From: Bacteroidales bacterium
Lineage (GTDB): Bacteria; Bacteroidota; Bacteroidia; Bacteroidales; ML635J-15
Assembly (NCBI GenBank): GCA_028697515.1
Contig: JAQVEY010000014.1
Location: forward strand, 1-15,768
Direction of reading: 5' to 3'
DNA: 15,768 nucleotides
Both the position numbers and the translations under genes were made by a program. Positions within the stretch are counted from its first letter, which is position 1. Each line of letters starts with the position of its first letter. Below are positions 7,475 through 15,232 of the stretch, piece by piece. The notes beneath the pieces were generated by a model that worked only from the letters and a program-made list of their open reading frames with translations, was not told where the DNA came from and searched no databases.

Positions 7475-7903
7475 TTAATGAGAAAATATTTCAAATTGGC
7501 TAAAGAAAAAATTAGCTTCAATTAGAGCATTTTCGTCAGAATCAGAGCCATGAATTGCGTTTTCCTGAACAGATCTAGCAAATTTTTTTCTTATTGTGCC
7601 ATCATCCGCTTGACTTGGATTAGTATTACCAATAAGTTTTCTAAAATCATTAACTGCATTTTCTTTTTGCAGAACGGCAGCAAGAACTGGTCCAGATGAC
7701 ATAAATTCAACAAGATCGCGGTAAAAAGGTCTTTCTTTATGAATTTCATAAAACTTCTCAGCCTGAACTAGTGATAGTCTTGTCATTTTCATGGCAATCA
7801 CAGAGAACCCTGCAAGGTCTATTTCGTGAAGAATTGGCACCAAATTTCCAAGTCTCACAGCTGTTGGTTTTATCATTGTAAAAGTGAATTCGCCTTTTTT
7901 CAT
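7475..7903 (-). CDS. ndk: Nucleoside diphosphate kinase
   Basis: This cytoplasmic enzyme transfers the gamma-phosphate between nucleoside triphosphates and diphosphates through a phosphohistidine. The 142-residue length is typical. The active-site segment NAIHGSDS is present with the catalytic His at 118. Lys12 lies in the N-terminal TMIKPTAV strand, where most homologues have KPDAV, so Asp is replaced by Thr. FYEIHKERPFYRDLVEFMSSGPV (45-72 region) and GNTNPSQADDGTIRKKFA (92-109) match the Kpn loop and nucleotide-binding regions. The gene is the last of a tightly packed minus-strand run, 11 bases after the metal exporter gene, so it is probably co-transcribed with the exporter and PorP-type genes. 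No promoter of its own fits in the gap. Confidence 0.95.
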   Translation of the reverse strand: MKKGEFTFTMIKPTAVRLGNLVPILHEIDLAGFSVIAMKMTRLSLVQAEKFYEIHKERPFYRDLVEFMSSGPVLAAVLQKENAVNDFRKLIGNTNPSQADDGTIRKKFARSVQENAIHGSDSDENALIEANFFFSQFEIFSH

Positions 7904-7914
7904 AAGGTATAGTT

Positions 7915-9099
7915 TTAGAAGTTAAACAATATTCCGGATATTCCGGCTAAAAAGCCAAGAAAGATAAGAATTATTTTCATAATAACAAAACTCTTTTTTG
8001 ACTCAGCAAAAAGTGGTAATGATCCATGGCCATTTTGCACTATGCTATTAGCAAGAAGAATACTTAAAGGTATTGTCCCCTGTATAAATAAAACAACGAA
8101 AACTAAATGTGGTCCTGATTGAGGAATAATTCCTACCAGAATTGCTATAATCAGAACATAGAATAAATTATTATATATCCAAGTATCAAATTCGGCATAT
8201 TTTAGTAAAAAAGCAATAGCAACAAGTGTTAGAAAAACCCATAAAAATATTTTAGGAAGATGTTTAACAATTATATGTTTCCAAAGATGCGTTTCAATAA
8301 AATGGTTAGTACTAAACAGAACTACTATTAATGCAAAAAATGAACTGATAAGAATAGTAATTTTAACCCAATCAAACGAATGTTTATGATTTTCATGTGA
8401 GTGAGTATCTTTTTCATGGTCTATCGAGGGGTTTAGGTCATGATTGCAATCTACTTCTTTATCAGAATGTTGATGCGAAGGCATTTCAATTTTCTTATTT
8501 GTATTTATATCTGGTAAGCTAAAAATCAAAGATTCAGAATGACTATGACCAATAATACCTAAAACAGTCAAAACAATTACAGTCATAATAATTCCAATAA
8601 TAGACAGCCTTTTTGGTTTGAAGGAAAAATTTTTAACTGAAAAACTTTTACCCTTTGCTTCAGTCAAATCGTGATGATGCAAATCGAATGAGAAGTTTTT
8701 TTTGCCTGCGAAGTTTTTATTTTTAAATATTTTATCAGCGAGCATTCCAATAACGACAGACAGAACTGCTAATACTGAAAAAATAATTATTGTTTGTTTT
8801 GGCATTAAAGCAATCATAAAATAGGCTTCATCACCTGTTGTTGCAATCATAGCAGCAAGTAAAGCCCCAAAAGATAATATCCTATGAGTATATAAAGATA
8901 CCGCCGTAAAAACTCCCAAACAACCTGGAAGTAGCCCTAAAAGAGTTCCTGTAAGTATCTGAAGAAATCTATTTTTACTAAATCTATTAATTATTTTTCC
9001 TTCAGTAGTTACATTAACAAATTCAATTAGTAACATAACTACCACAACGAAACTTGTAATCAATAAAGTTTCCTGAATTATTCTCAACCAATCAACCAT
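7915..9099 (-). CDS. ArsP_2-family (ten-TM type) putative heavy-metal/manganese exporter
   Basis: This 394-residue polytopic inner-membrane protein consists of two hydrophobic halves around a histidine-rich loop. Each half carries a related Gly/Pro motif: GLLPGCLG (55-62) in the first and GIIPQSGPH (323-331) in the second, with NGHGSLPL further on. Such internal symmetry is expected for inverted-repeat transporters of the ArsP_2 family (formerly DUF2899), often named putative manganese transporter. The central soluble loop (about 125-241) contains HHH at 141-143 and eight histidines with acidic residues between 209 and 240, suiting metal binding. I use the ATG at 9097-9099, which has AGGAAAAG just upstream; a TTG seven codons earlier is less likely. 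The gene begins 25 bases after the TPR/PD40 gene and ends 11 bases before ndk. The metal specificity cannot be read from the sequence. Confidence 0.8.
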   Translation of the reverse strand: MVDWLRIIQETLLITSFVVVVMLLIEFVNVTTEGKIINRFSKNRFLQILTGTLLGLLPGCLGVFTAVSLYTHRILSFGALLAAMIATTGDEAYFMIALMPKQTIIIFSVLAVLSVVIGMLADKIFKNKNFAGKKNFSFDLHHHDLTEAKGKSFSVKNFSFKPKRLSIIGIIMTVIVLTVLGIIGHSHSESLIFSLPDINTNKKIEMPSHQHSDKEVDCNHDLNPSIDHEKDTHSHENHKHSFDWVKITILISSFFALIVVLFSTNHFIETHLWKHIIVKHLPKIFLWVFLTLVAIAFLLKYAEFDTWIYNNLFYVLIIAILVGIIPQSGPHLVFVVLFIQGTIPLSILLANSIVQNGHGSLPLFAESKKSFVIMKIILIFLGFLAGISGILFNF

Positions 9100-9124
9100 A
9101 AAAACTTTTCCTGATAACAATTAC

Positions 9125-11110
9125 TCATTCAGTTTGTTCAAAATTTTCGACAGATATTGCAATAATTTCTATACGACGTTCTCTCGAAGCTGCAGGGCTA
9201 TAAATCGAATTCCTTGGGTCATTAGGATCATCACTTACTTTTCCTGCAGAAAAAGTCTTACCGAAAGCGACAAATTCATAAATTATCATACCCGATTCAA
9301 TATACGGGAGAAAAATACCGCCTTCATATTCGGCAAAATAATTTACCAGACTGGAAATTCTTCTTTTTGCAAGATTATTATTATACTCTACTGTATTAAG
9401 AGGACTGGTATAACCTTTAATTGTTACAACAATCTTTTTTCCTTCCTTAAGTAATTCTTTCATCAAACTTGAGAATTCAAGCAATTTATTATAATTCTCC
9501 TGCACATAATATGAATAATAATAATCAATACTATCAATTGCTATAGCTTTGTCGTTTTTGGACAAGCCTTTTGAATAATTCTTTCGATATTCTTCCTGCA
9601 AGTCCATATATTTATAATATGTTGTAGAATAATTTAGTTCTGTTACAGTATCCCATGAATTTGGCCCGGGCTGGTCGTTATGGAAATATAATGCAATCGG
9701 TACTAAAAGCTTAGTTCTTTCGGTAAGAATCTCTATTCTCTGTTCTTCGATATCTTCTTCCTTTATTATTCTTTCAATATCGTGATAATAGATATCATTA
9801 CAGCAACTTTGGTGACTAATTGCAAAAGCTGACTTTCGGTTACTGGCAAGAAATGCAAGATATTGATCAGGATAAATTTTGTAATAAAAATCATTTTGTG
9901 CTGAGTTTAACGGATAACCTACATTTTTAATCGAATCCCAAACTCTAAAATTACCTTTTACATTAAAGATATCATAACCACCCATATTTTTATGCCAGTC
10001 GGAACTGAAATATAATGAAGAATCATTGGTATTATAAAACGGTGTTATTTCATTTGCGGGTGTATTAATAACAGAGGTAGTATCAAAGAAATTCAAATAA
10101 CGTGTGTCATCAAAAATAGGTCTTCCAAGATTTCTAGCAAAGCCCCAGCTCCCATCCGTTAAAATTTCGCAAAAATAAATATCATATCCACCCTCACCTT
10201 CTGGCCTATCTGATGACCACAAAAATATATCAGTTTTATCTTCTCTTTCTACAAGATAAGGATGTGTTGAATTATATCCTGGTTTGTTAATTATTTCAGG
10301 TAGTTTTTCAGGCTTATTCCACAATCCGTTTTTAAACTCTGACATATAAATATATGTATTGCCACCTTTATAATAGTCAGAAACCGTAAAATATAATTTG
10401 TCTGAATTACTATTAAAGTGAGGATTAGAAATATCAAATCCAGGGATATTAATTATCTCATCGAATAATATTGCCTCATCTGTGGATTGATTAAAGAAGT
10501 TAAATTGGTATAATCTTGATTTATAGTCATGAATACTATCATTTATTGGTTTGATTGACGCAAAAACCAGTATAGAATCATTATAAAATCCAGTTGAATA
10601 ATCGCTATAAACAGAATTTATCAAAGAATCGCACTGAATGACCCTATAGCCATTTGGACGATTAAACATTTTCCATGCATACTCACAATTCATCAACTCT
10701 TCCTCGGCTCTTTTATACAATATATTTGTATCATCGAGTCCACAAACCTCTATGTATCTTTTAAAAAAATACTGAGCTCTCACAAATTCCTCGTTGGCTT
10801 TTAACATCAATGCGTAGTAAAAAAATGCTTCTGGATATTTTTCAGGAATTTTATCAGCTAAATATCTATAATGAATTGCTGCTTTTACATAATCATTATC
10901 AATTCTATACGATTCAGCTGTTTTCCAAACAATATCATACATTCTTTGGTTATACTTTAAGGCCTCTTCGTATAACTTAGCTGCACCAAAATAATTTTTT
11001 AATTTAAAGGCTTTATCCGCTGAGGCAATAAGATTTGATATTTCCTTATTCTGAGAAAATGCTATTACAGAAATAAAAACAAAAACTATATATAAAAGTA
11101 ATTTTCTCAT
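9125..11110 (-). CDS. TPR-PD40 propeller protein with divergent OmpA-like C-terminus (PorP partner)
   Basis: This 661-residue exported protein has a signal peptide (about 1-19, ending IAFSQ). TPR-like helices (about 21-140) include KNYFGAAKLYEEALKYN. A PD40-type propeller (about 155-445) has blades such as LYFSSDWHKNMGGYDIFNV and WSSDRPEGEGGYDIYF. The C-terminal OmpA-like region (about 468-655) starts with the strand VPIALYFHNDQPGP. A Tyr-rich helical insert (about 485-540) follows, then VTIKGYTSPLNTVEYNNNLAKRRI and RERRIEII. The peptidoglycan-binding HTD aspartate is replaced (GYTSP at 566-570), while the arginine position is kept (583/584), so diaminopimelate binding is doubtful. Its ATG overlaps the stop of porP by one base (TAATG), implying translational coupling and a joint function. 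In Bacteroidota, PorP/SprF proteins and PD40/OmpA proteins often pair in type IX secretion and gliding; that role is inferred. Confidence 0.82.
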   Translation of the reverse strand: MRKLLLYIVFVFISVIAFSQNKEISNLIASADKAFKLKNYFGAAKLYEEALKYNQRMYDIVWKTAESYRIDNDYVKAAIHYRYLADKIPEKYPEAFFYYALMLKANEEFVRAQYFFKRYIEVCGLDDTNILYKRAEEELMNCEYAWKMFNRPNGYRVIQCDSLINSVYSDYSTGFYNDSILVFASIKPINDSIHDYKSRLYQFNFFNQSTDEAILFDEIINIPGFDISNPHFNSNSDKLYFTVSDYYKGGNTYIYMSEFKNGLWNKPEKLPEIINKPGYNSTHPYLVEREDKTDIFLWSSDRPEGEGGYDIYFCEILTDGSWGFARNLGRPIFDDTRYLNFFDTTSVINTPANEITPFYNTNDSSLYFSSDWHKNMGGYDIFNVKGNFRVWDSIKNVGYPLNSAQNDFYYKIYPDQYLAFLASNRKSAFAISHQSCCNDIYYHDIERIIKEEDIEEQRIEILTERTKLLVPIALYFHNDQPGPNSWDTVTELNYSTTYYKYMDLQEEYRKNYSKGLSKNDKAIAIDSIDYYYSYYVQENYNKLLEFSSLMKELLKEGKKIVVTIKGYTSPLNTVEYNNNLAKRRISSLVNYFAEYEGGIFLPYIESGMIIYEFVAFGKTFSAGKVSDDPNDPRNSIYSPAASRERRIEIIAISVENFEQTE

Positions 11111-12135
11111 TAAATAAAATCAGGACATTTTCTATAGTAAGGTGAATCAAATGGTTTTGTTTTCATAAATATATAAATTAAGGAAAACTCAACTCCGCCT
11201 TTACCTCTGCTAATTGAGGTTAATTTTGACAGATTAATATCATAATTTATTAATATCCTGGCATTATGATATTTAAACCCAAAAACAATAATTCCAGCAT
11301 CAGCAGTTCTCATAAAAGTTCCAAAATATATAGATTGAAGACTTACTGGGTTATAATCAAAACGAAGCATTGCTCCTATATCGTACTCACTATATTTATT
11401 CTGAAACATTGCTAAGAAACTCGGTTCAATCCATAAATCGTCTTTTATGTTATATTCTAGGGATATTACTAGCGAATATTTTATTGGAAGATATGAATCA
11501 GCGTTATCAAAAAAACTCTTTACAGGCTCATTTAGATGAGCAACAGAAAAACCTGATTGTAAAATAAATTCTTTTTTAGGTTTATATAAAATATTTATAC
11601 CCGTACCTAAATCGAAATAGCTGCATTTATCATATAACCATTCTTCGCCAATGGGTAAAAAAGGATTAAATTGTTCTCCAGAATATTGATTCCCAAAATT
11701 AAAATTATTAAAATTAATATTATGCATTATGTAGCCAGCCATTACTCCTACTCCGAGTAAAACATTTTTTTCTTCACCAAAAGGAAAATAATATGCAAGG
11801 TCAGCACAAAATTGTGTTGTCCCTAATTTACCATCTCCGGCAAGGTCATTAAAAACCTGAACTCCAAGACCTGATCGCGAACCTGGAATAAAAAGGTTGT
11901 TAAATCCAGCATCAAACGACCCTGCAATAGTTGTATATGCATTAGTAAAAGTGTTCCATTGGTTTTTATTATTTAAAACCCCACGAAAATCCCCTTCAAA
12001 ATTTCCTGTATTTGCTGGATTAGTATATAACGGAGATGAAAAAAATTGACTAAAATGTATATCCTGAGCACTAATTACATATGTAATCAAAGACAGTAAA
12101 ATAATCTCAGAAATAATTAGTACTCGTTTTTTCAT
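11110..12135 (-). CDS. PorP/SprF family type IX secretion system membrane protein
   Basis: This is a 341-residue outer-membrane beta-barrel protein with a signal peptide (about 1-23, ending TYVISAQ). The mature N-terminus, QDIHFSQFFSSPLYTNPANTG (24-44), is the hallmark of the PorP/SprF family. The rest is a series of amphipathic Tyr/Phe/Gly-rich strands, among them GLGVQVFNDLAGDGKLGTTQF and YFDLGTGINILYKP, and it ends KCPDFI, the usual short C-terminal Cys-Pro motif. In Flavobacterium SprF is needed to secrete the adhesin SprB; in Porphyromonas PorP forms part of the PorKLMNP complex. Multiple paralogues per genome are normal, so this is not assigned as the core porP. It leads the run that continues into the TPR/PD40 gene (one-base overlap), the exporter and ndk. 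No adhesin gene lies nearby. Confidence 0.92.
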   Translation of the reverse strand: MKKRVLIISEIILLSLITYVISAQDIHFSQFFSSPLYTNPANTGNFEGDFRGVLNNKNQWNTFTNAYTTIAGSFDAGFNNLFIPGSRSGLGVQVFNDLAGDGKLGTTQFCADLAYYFPFGEEKNVLLGVGVMAGYIMHNINFNNFNFGNQYSGEQFNPFLPIGEEWLYDKCSYFDLGTGINILYKPKKEFILQSGFSVAHLNEPVKSFFDNADSYLPIKYSLVISLEYNIKDDLWIEPSFLAMFQNKYSEYDIGAMLRFDYNPVSLQSIYFGTFMRTADAGIIVFGFKYHNARILINYDINLSKLTSISRGKGGVEFSLIYIFMKTKPFDSPYYRKCPDFI

Positions 12136-12187
12136 AACAAAGAATTCAATGTAAAATTAAGAATAATTATCGTTAAGTGCAATACAT

Positions 12188-12195
12188 CAAATATA
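12188..12195 (-). promoter_or_regulatory. Candidate -7 element for the porP operon
   Basis: TATATTTG on the minus strand lies 52 bases before the porP ATG and matches TAnnTTTG exactly. A TTG at the -33 distance is not present. It is the only such element in the 124-base divergent gap that points toward porP. Confidence 0.45.
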
Positions 12196-12232
12196 ATTTA
12201 GTTTAAAATGTATATATTTTTATCATTTGAAT

Positions 12233-12240
12233 TACATTTG
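12233..12240 (+). promoter_or_regulatory. Candidate -7 element for the AlgX-like gene
   Basis: TACATTTG on the plus strand matches TAnnTTTG and ends 19 bases before the ATG at 12260. The leader would be only about 10-15 bases. No clear -33 element is seen. With the element at 12188-12195 it makes the gap between porP and this gene a divergent promoter region. Confidence 0.4.
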
Positions 12241-12259
12241 CAAAAAAAATTATCTGTCA

Positions 12260-13546
12260 ATGAAAGACATAAAAAAAATAATATTCGTTGTCTTTTTATT
12301 AATACTTTTCATCCCTATTTTAGTAAAATCATTTAATTTAATAAAAGAAAAACCTCTAAACGGGGCTTTTGTACCTGCAGAAAAACCAATTCTAACTGAC
12401 AGCACCTGGTTTAATGGTTCTTTTCAAGAAAAACAAGAGAAATTTCTAAATGAAAACATTGGACTACATAATACATTAGTTAGAATAAATAATCAAATAG
12501 ATTTTAGTTTTTTAAAAAAATCTAAAACGGAAAAGCTTGTAATAGGAAAAGAGAACTATTTGTTTGAAGATAACTACATATATGCTACAACTGGAACCGA
12601 TTATATTGGTGAGGGAAAAATTAAATTACTGACAGAAAAAGCAAAACAAACTCAGGATATTTTAGAATCGAATGGGATCAAGATGCTTTTTGTATTTGCT
12701 CCAGGAAAAGCAAGCTACTTTAAAGAATATATTCCAGATAGATATTTTATTAATGGACAAGAACCTATTACTAATTATAAAACTTTTACAGAATATTGCG
12801 AAAAGAAAGGAATAAATCATATTGACTTCAACTCATATTTTTTAAGTTTGAAAGACGAATCGCAATACCCTTTATATCCAAAAGCTGGAATACACTGGTC
12901 AACATACGGGATGTATCTTTGTGCAGACAGTTTAATCCGTAAAATTGAAAAGGACATAAATAAAGATATCCCTGAAATCATTCTTAAAGATATAGAAATA
13001 AGTGGTGAACAAAGAGATCCGGAATATGACATAGGCGATTTAGCTAATTTACTTTTTAAAATAGAGACTTATAAACTTGCATATCCAATATTAAGTTATA
13101 ATCAAGAAGGGAAATACCGTCCTAAAGTTCTTGTAGTCGGAGACAGTTATTACTGGAATATATTTTATAGTGGAATACCTTCGAACGTATTCAAATCACT
13201 TGATTTTTATTATTACAACAGCAAATATTTCAATGGTGGACAATCGGTTGAAGTAAGCTCTTTAAATTATCTTCAAGAAATAGTAAAATATGAGTATATC
13301 ATTGTTTTACAAACTGATGGAGGCTTAAACAATTTTGGCTTTGGTTTTTTTGATAAGATAATTACTGAATTCGGCAGGATTAATTTAGAACCTGAAGTAA
13401 TAAAATACATTAATGCAATTAAAAATGATCCTACTTGGTTAAAACATATTGAAGAGAAAGCAAAAGAAAGAGGTATTTCAACAGACGAAATGATTGAAAT
13501 AGATGCAAGGTATATGTATGAACAAGAGACAAAAAAAGCAAAATAA
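12260..13546 (+). CDS. AlgX/AlgJ-like SGNH-fold protein (putative O-acetyltransferase-related)
   Basis: This 428-residue protein has one N-terminal membrane anchor (about 5-23) and an extracytoplasmic SGNH-hydrolase-like domain. Landmarks of the AlgX/AlgJ group are KLVIGKENYLFEDNYI (92-107), MLFVFAPGKASYF (142-154), GIHWSTYGMY (210-219) and VVGDSYYWN (292-300). The last two correspond to the Asp-X-His-Trp motif and the nucleophile Ser (296) of AlgX-type enzymes. The catalytic Asp position is Gly here (GIHW). Known family members O-acetylate exopolysaccharides with an MBOAT partner that supplies acetyl groups; no MBOAT gene is in the window, so substrate and activity are open. The start is ATG at 12260-12262; a TTG 11 codons earlier overlaps the promoter element. 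This is the only plus-strand gene, ending 7 bases from the convergent small gene. No terminator is visible. Confidence 0.72.
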   Translation: MKDIKKIIFVVFLLILFIPILVKSFNLIKEKPLNGAFVPAEKPILTDSTWFNGSFQEKQEKFLNENIGLHNTLVRINNQIDFSFLKKSKTEKLVIGKENYLFEDNYIYATTGTDYIGEGKIKLLTEKAKQTQDILESNGIKMLFVFAPGKASYFKEYIPDRYFINGQEPITNYKTFTEYCEKKGINHIDFNSYFLSLKDESQYPLYPKAGIHWSTYGMYLCADSLIRKIEKDINKDIPEIILKDIEISGEQRDPEYDIGDLANLLFKIETYKLAYPILSYNQEGKYRPKVLVVGDSYYWNIFYSGIPSNVFKSLDFYYYNSKYFNGGQSVEVSSLNYLQEIVKYEYIIVLQTDGGLNNFGFGFFDKIITEFGRINLEPEVIKYINAIKNDPTWLKHIEEKAKERGISTDEMIEIDARYMYEQETKKAK

Positions 13547-13553
13547 GAATTCT

Positions 13554-13898
13554 TTACTCTGTGCAAACTGCATATAACTCATGAGCTTGTAATAACAGGT
13601 CTTCATTAAATAGATAACCAGACTTCTCGCATTGTTCAAGCCAATAAATTACATTTTTAAAATTAGTGATTGCAATCTTCTTGTTAGATTGAAGTTCAGA
13701 CAGCTTTTCACATTCAAAAATCTTCTGCAAACAACAAATAGCACTTAGAGTAGAGGTCAAAATTCGCTTAGCTATAGGCCCCTTATTCTGATTAATAAGT
13801 TCGTCATGAAAATCTATAATATCCAATGTAAACTTAAAAATCTTTTTTAATAAAACAATTCTATCTGTGTCTTTCATGGTTAATGTAATTAATTGCAT
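13554..13898 (-). CDS. Four-helix-bundle protein (23S rRNA intervening-sequence protein-like)
   Basis: This small, all-helical protein of 114 residues has no signal peptide. The pattern IAKRILTSTLSAICCLQKIFE, then KKIAITNFKNVIYWLEQCEKSGYL and a final helix fits the four-helix-bundle (S23/IVP-like) family. In that family the usual signature is a Q/R..S..S...N..E helix, followed by an IA..E..E..YWL helix and a short 'sGyl' turn. The characteristic Asn-Ile-x-Glu is not well kept, so the assignment is moderate. Members of this family are short genes of unknown cellular role, sometimes found inside 23S rRNA intervening sequences; this copy is free-standing. An ATG at codon 8 (13877) is an alternative start. 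It sits between the AlgX-like gene and the damaged oxidoreductase with no obvious link to either. Confidence 0.55.
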   Translation of the reverse strand: MQLITLTMKDTDRIVLLKKIFKFTLDIIDFHDELINQNKGPIAKRILTSTLSAICCLQKIFECEKLSELQSNKKIAITNFKNVIYWLEQCEKSGYLFNEDLLLQAHELYAVCTE

Positions 13899-13922
13899 AC
13901 AATATACACAATTATTTAAAGC

Positions 13923-13954
13923 AAAACAAGTTTTTTTTATAAAAACAAGTTTTT
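13923..13954. repeat. Short direct repeat
   Basis: AAAACAAGTTTTT occurs twice, at 13923-13935 and 13942-13954, 19 bases apart. Each copy is itself nearly palindromic. It lies between the oxidoreductase terminator and the small helical gene. It may be a binding site or merely chance in this A/T-rich gap. Confidence 0.35.
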
Positions 13955-13993
13955 AACAATAATATTTTATAGTACTAAAAACACATTAAAATT

Positions 13994-14037
13994 TTAATAA
14001 GATAAAGCTCTGAAAAATCAGAGCTTTATCTTATTAA
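13994..14037 (-). terminator. Long perfect hairpin terminator of the oxidoreductase gene
   Basis: The arms 13994-14013 and 14018-14037 are perfectly complementary over 20 bp with a four-base loop. The core is GATAAAGCTCTGA paired with TCAGAGCTTTATC. On the minus strand it begins directly after the oxidoreductase stop and is followed by an A/T tract. It is the strongest secondary structure in the window and could act on both strands. Confidence 0.85.
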
Positions 14038-14038
14038 T

Positions 14039-15232
14039 CTACACCAATTTTTTTGCAACTAATTCTGCAGCTTTAATCAGTGGATATGCAGCAGGTGAGG
14101 CTGTCAAACATGGATGTGTACCAATTTGCATCGTTAGTAATGAATTTACTGACATACGATTTTGGATAGCCAATCCAATTACATTTGTAAGTTCACCAGC
14201 TTCAGGTCCTCCTACAACTTCTCCACCTATTATAATACCAGAATGTTTTGCAGCAATAAGTTTTACAATTTGTTTGTGTGCTCCAGGTAGATTACCGGGA
14301 TGACGATTAACGCCTTCAAAAACACCCGTTACAATTTCAATACCTTCTTTAATGGCAATTTGTTCAGTAATTCCTGCAGTACCATATCCATAATCATCTA
14401 ATGCAGTAGAATAAACAGCTATAGTACCACTAAAGGTTTTAACAACATTCAAATTAAATAAGTTCATACCTGCAACACGAGCTTCAGCACATGCAGTTGA
14501 TGCTAGCATTGTTGTTACTTTTTTTCTGGTAACAAAATCACGTTTTTGGGCACAATCGCCAACTGCGAAAACATCTTTCACATCTGAACGCATATACTCA
14601 TCAACAATAATAAAACTATTTTCATCTATTGGAATACCAGCCTTTTGGGCAAGTTCGGTATTAGGTCTATAACCCATTGATAAAACAACAGCATCTGCTG
14701 AAATCTTTTCGCCACTTTCTAGCTCTATTGCTTCAACCTTGGTCTCACCCAAAATTTGCTTAATCCCGTTTGCTTTAATGACTTTTACACCTCTTGAAAC
14801 TACTAATTCTTCTATTTTTTCTCCAATTTCTGGGTCAAAAGCAAGATTTAAAATATGAGGTAATTTTTCAACAAGGCTTACATTCATACCTCTTTTATTC
14901 AGCTCATCTGATAATTCAACACCAATAAATCCTGCTCCAATAACCACAATATTCTTCATTCCATTAAGTTTCTCCGACATCATATCTAGATATTGACGAT
15001 CTTTTGGAATTACAAAAACATTTTCAAGATCAGCTCCAGCACACCATTTTGGTCTAATTGGAGTAGAGCCTGTTGCAATAACCAGTTTATTATAGGAAAC
15101 GATTTCTCCACTGGCAAATTTAACAGTTTTATCTTCTGTCTTAATTTCAACAGCTTCGTCTACTACTGAGGTTACACCACATTTTTCCATCGTTGCATCA
15201 ACTGGCATCAAGTTTTTCTCGCTATTAGTTAG
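14039..15232 (-). pseudogene. FAD/NAD(P)-dependent oxidoreductase, 5' end lost at an IS junction
   Basis: This is a pyridine nucleotide-disulphide reductase-like flavoprotein of the NADH oxidase/CoA-disulphide reductase kind. The visible protein holds the NAD(P)-binding Rossmann motif VVIGAGFIGVELSDEL (about 89-104), the FAD-contact YNKLVIATGS and VFAVGDCAQ segments, and a complete dimerisation domain ending in THPCLTASPAAYPLIKAAE. The first Rossmann fold, with its GxGxxG FAD site and redox-active Cys, should precede the EKNLMPVD segment by some 60-70 residues. Here the open frame stops at a TGA (15233-15235) only a few codons upstream of that point. The region beyond is the end of an IS5-type element, so the gene is broken. 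A TTG at 15211 or ATG at 15208 could still start a shorter protein, but it would lack FAD binding. The missing part may lie on the far side of the element, outside the window. Confidence 0.78.

Noticed and set aside
9100..9120. TTG start seven codons upstream for the metal exporter
   Set aside because: The ATG at 9099 has a purine-rich AGGAAAAG upstream and begins directly before the first membrane helix.
9134..9454. Plus-strand 106-codon frame opposite the OmpA-like C-terminus
   Set aside because: Antisense shadow of a conserved domain with Cys/Arg-rich, non-protein-like composition.
12227..12259. TTG start giving an 11-residue N-terminal extension to the AlgX-like protein
   Set aside because: The extension covers the candidate -7 element, and the ATG at 12260 precedes a normal membrane anchor.
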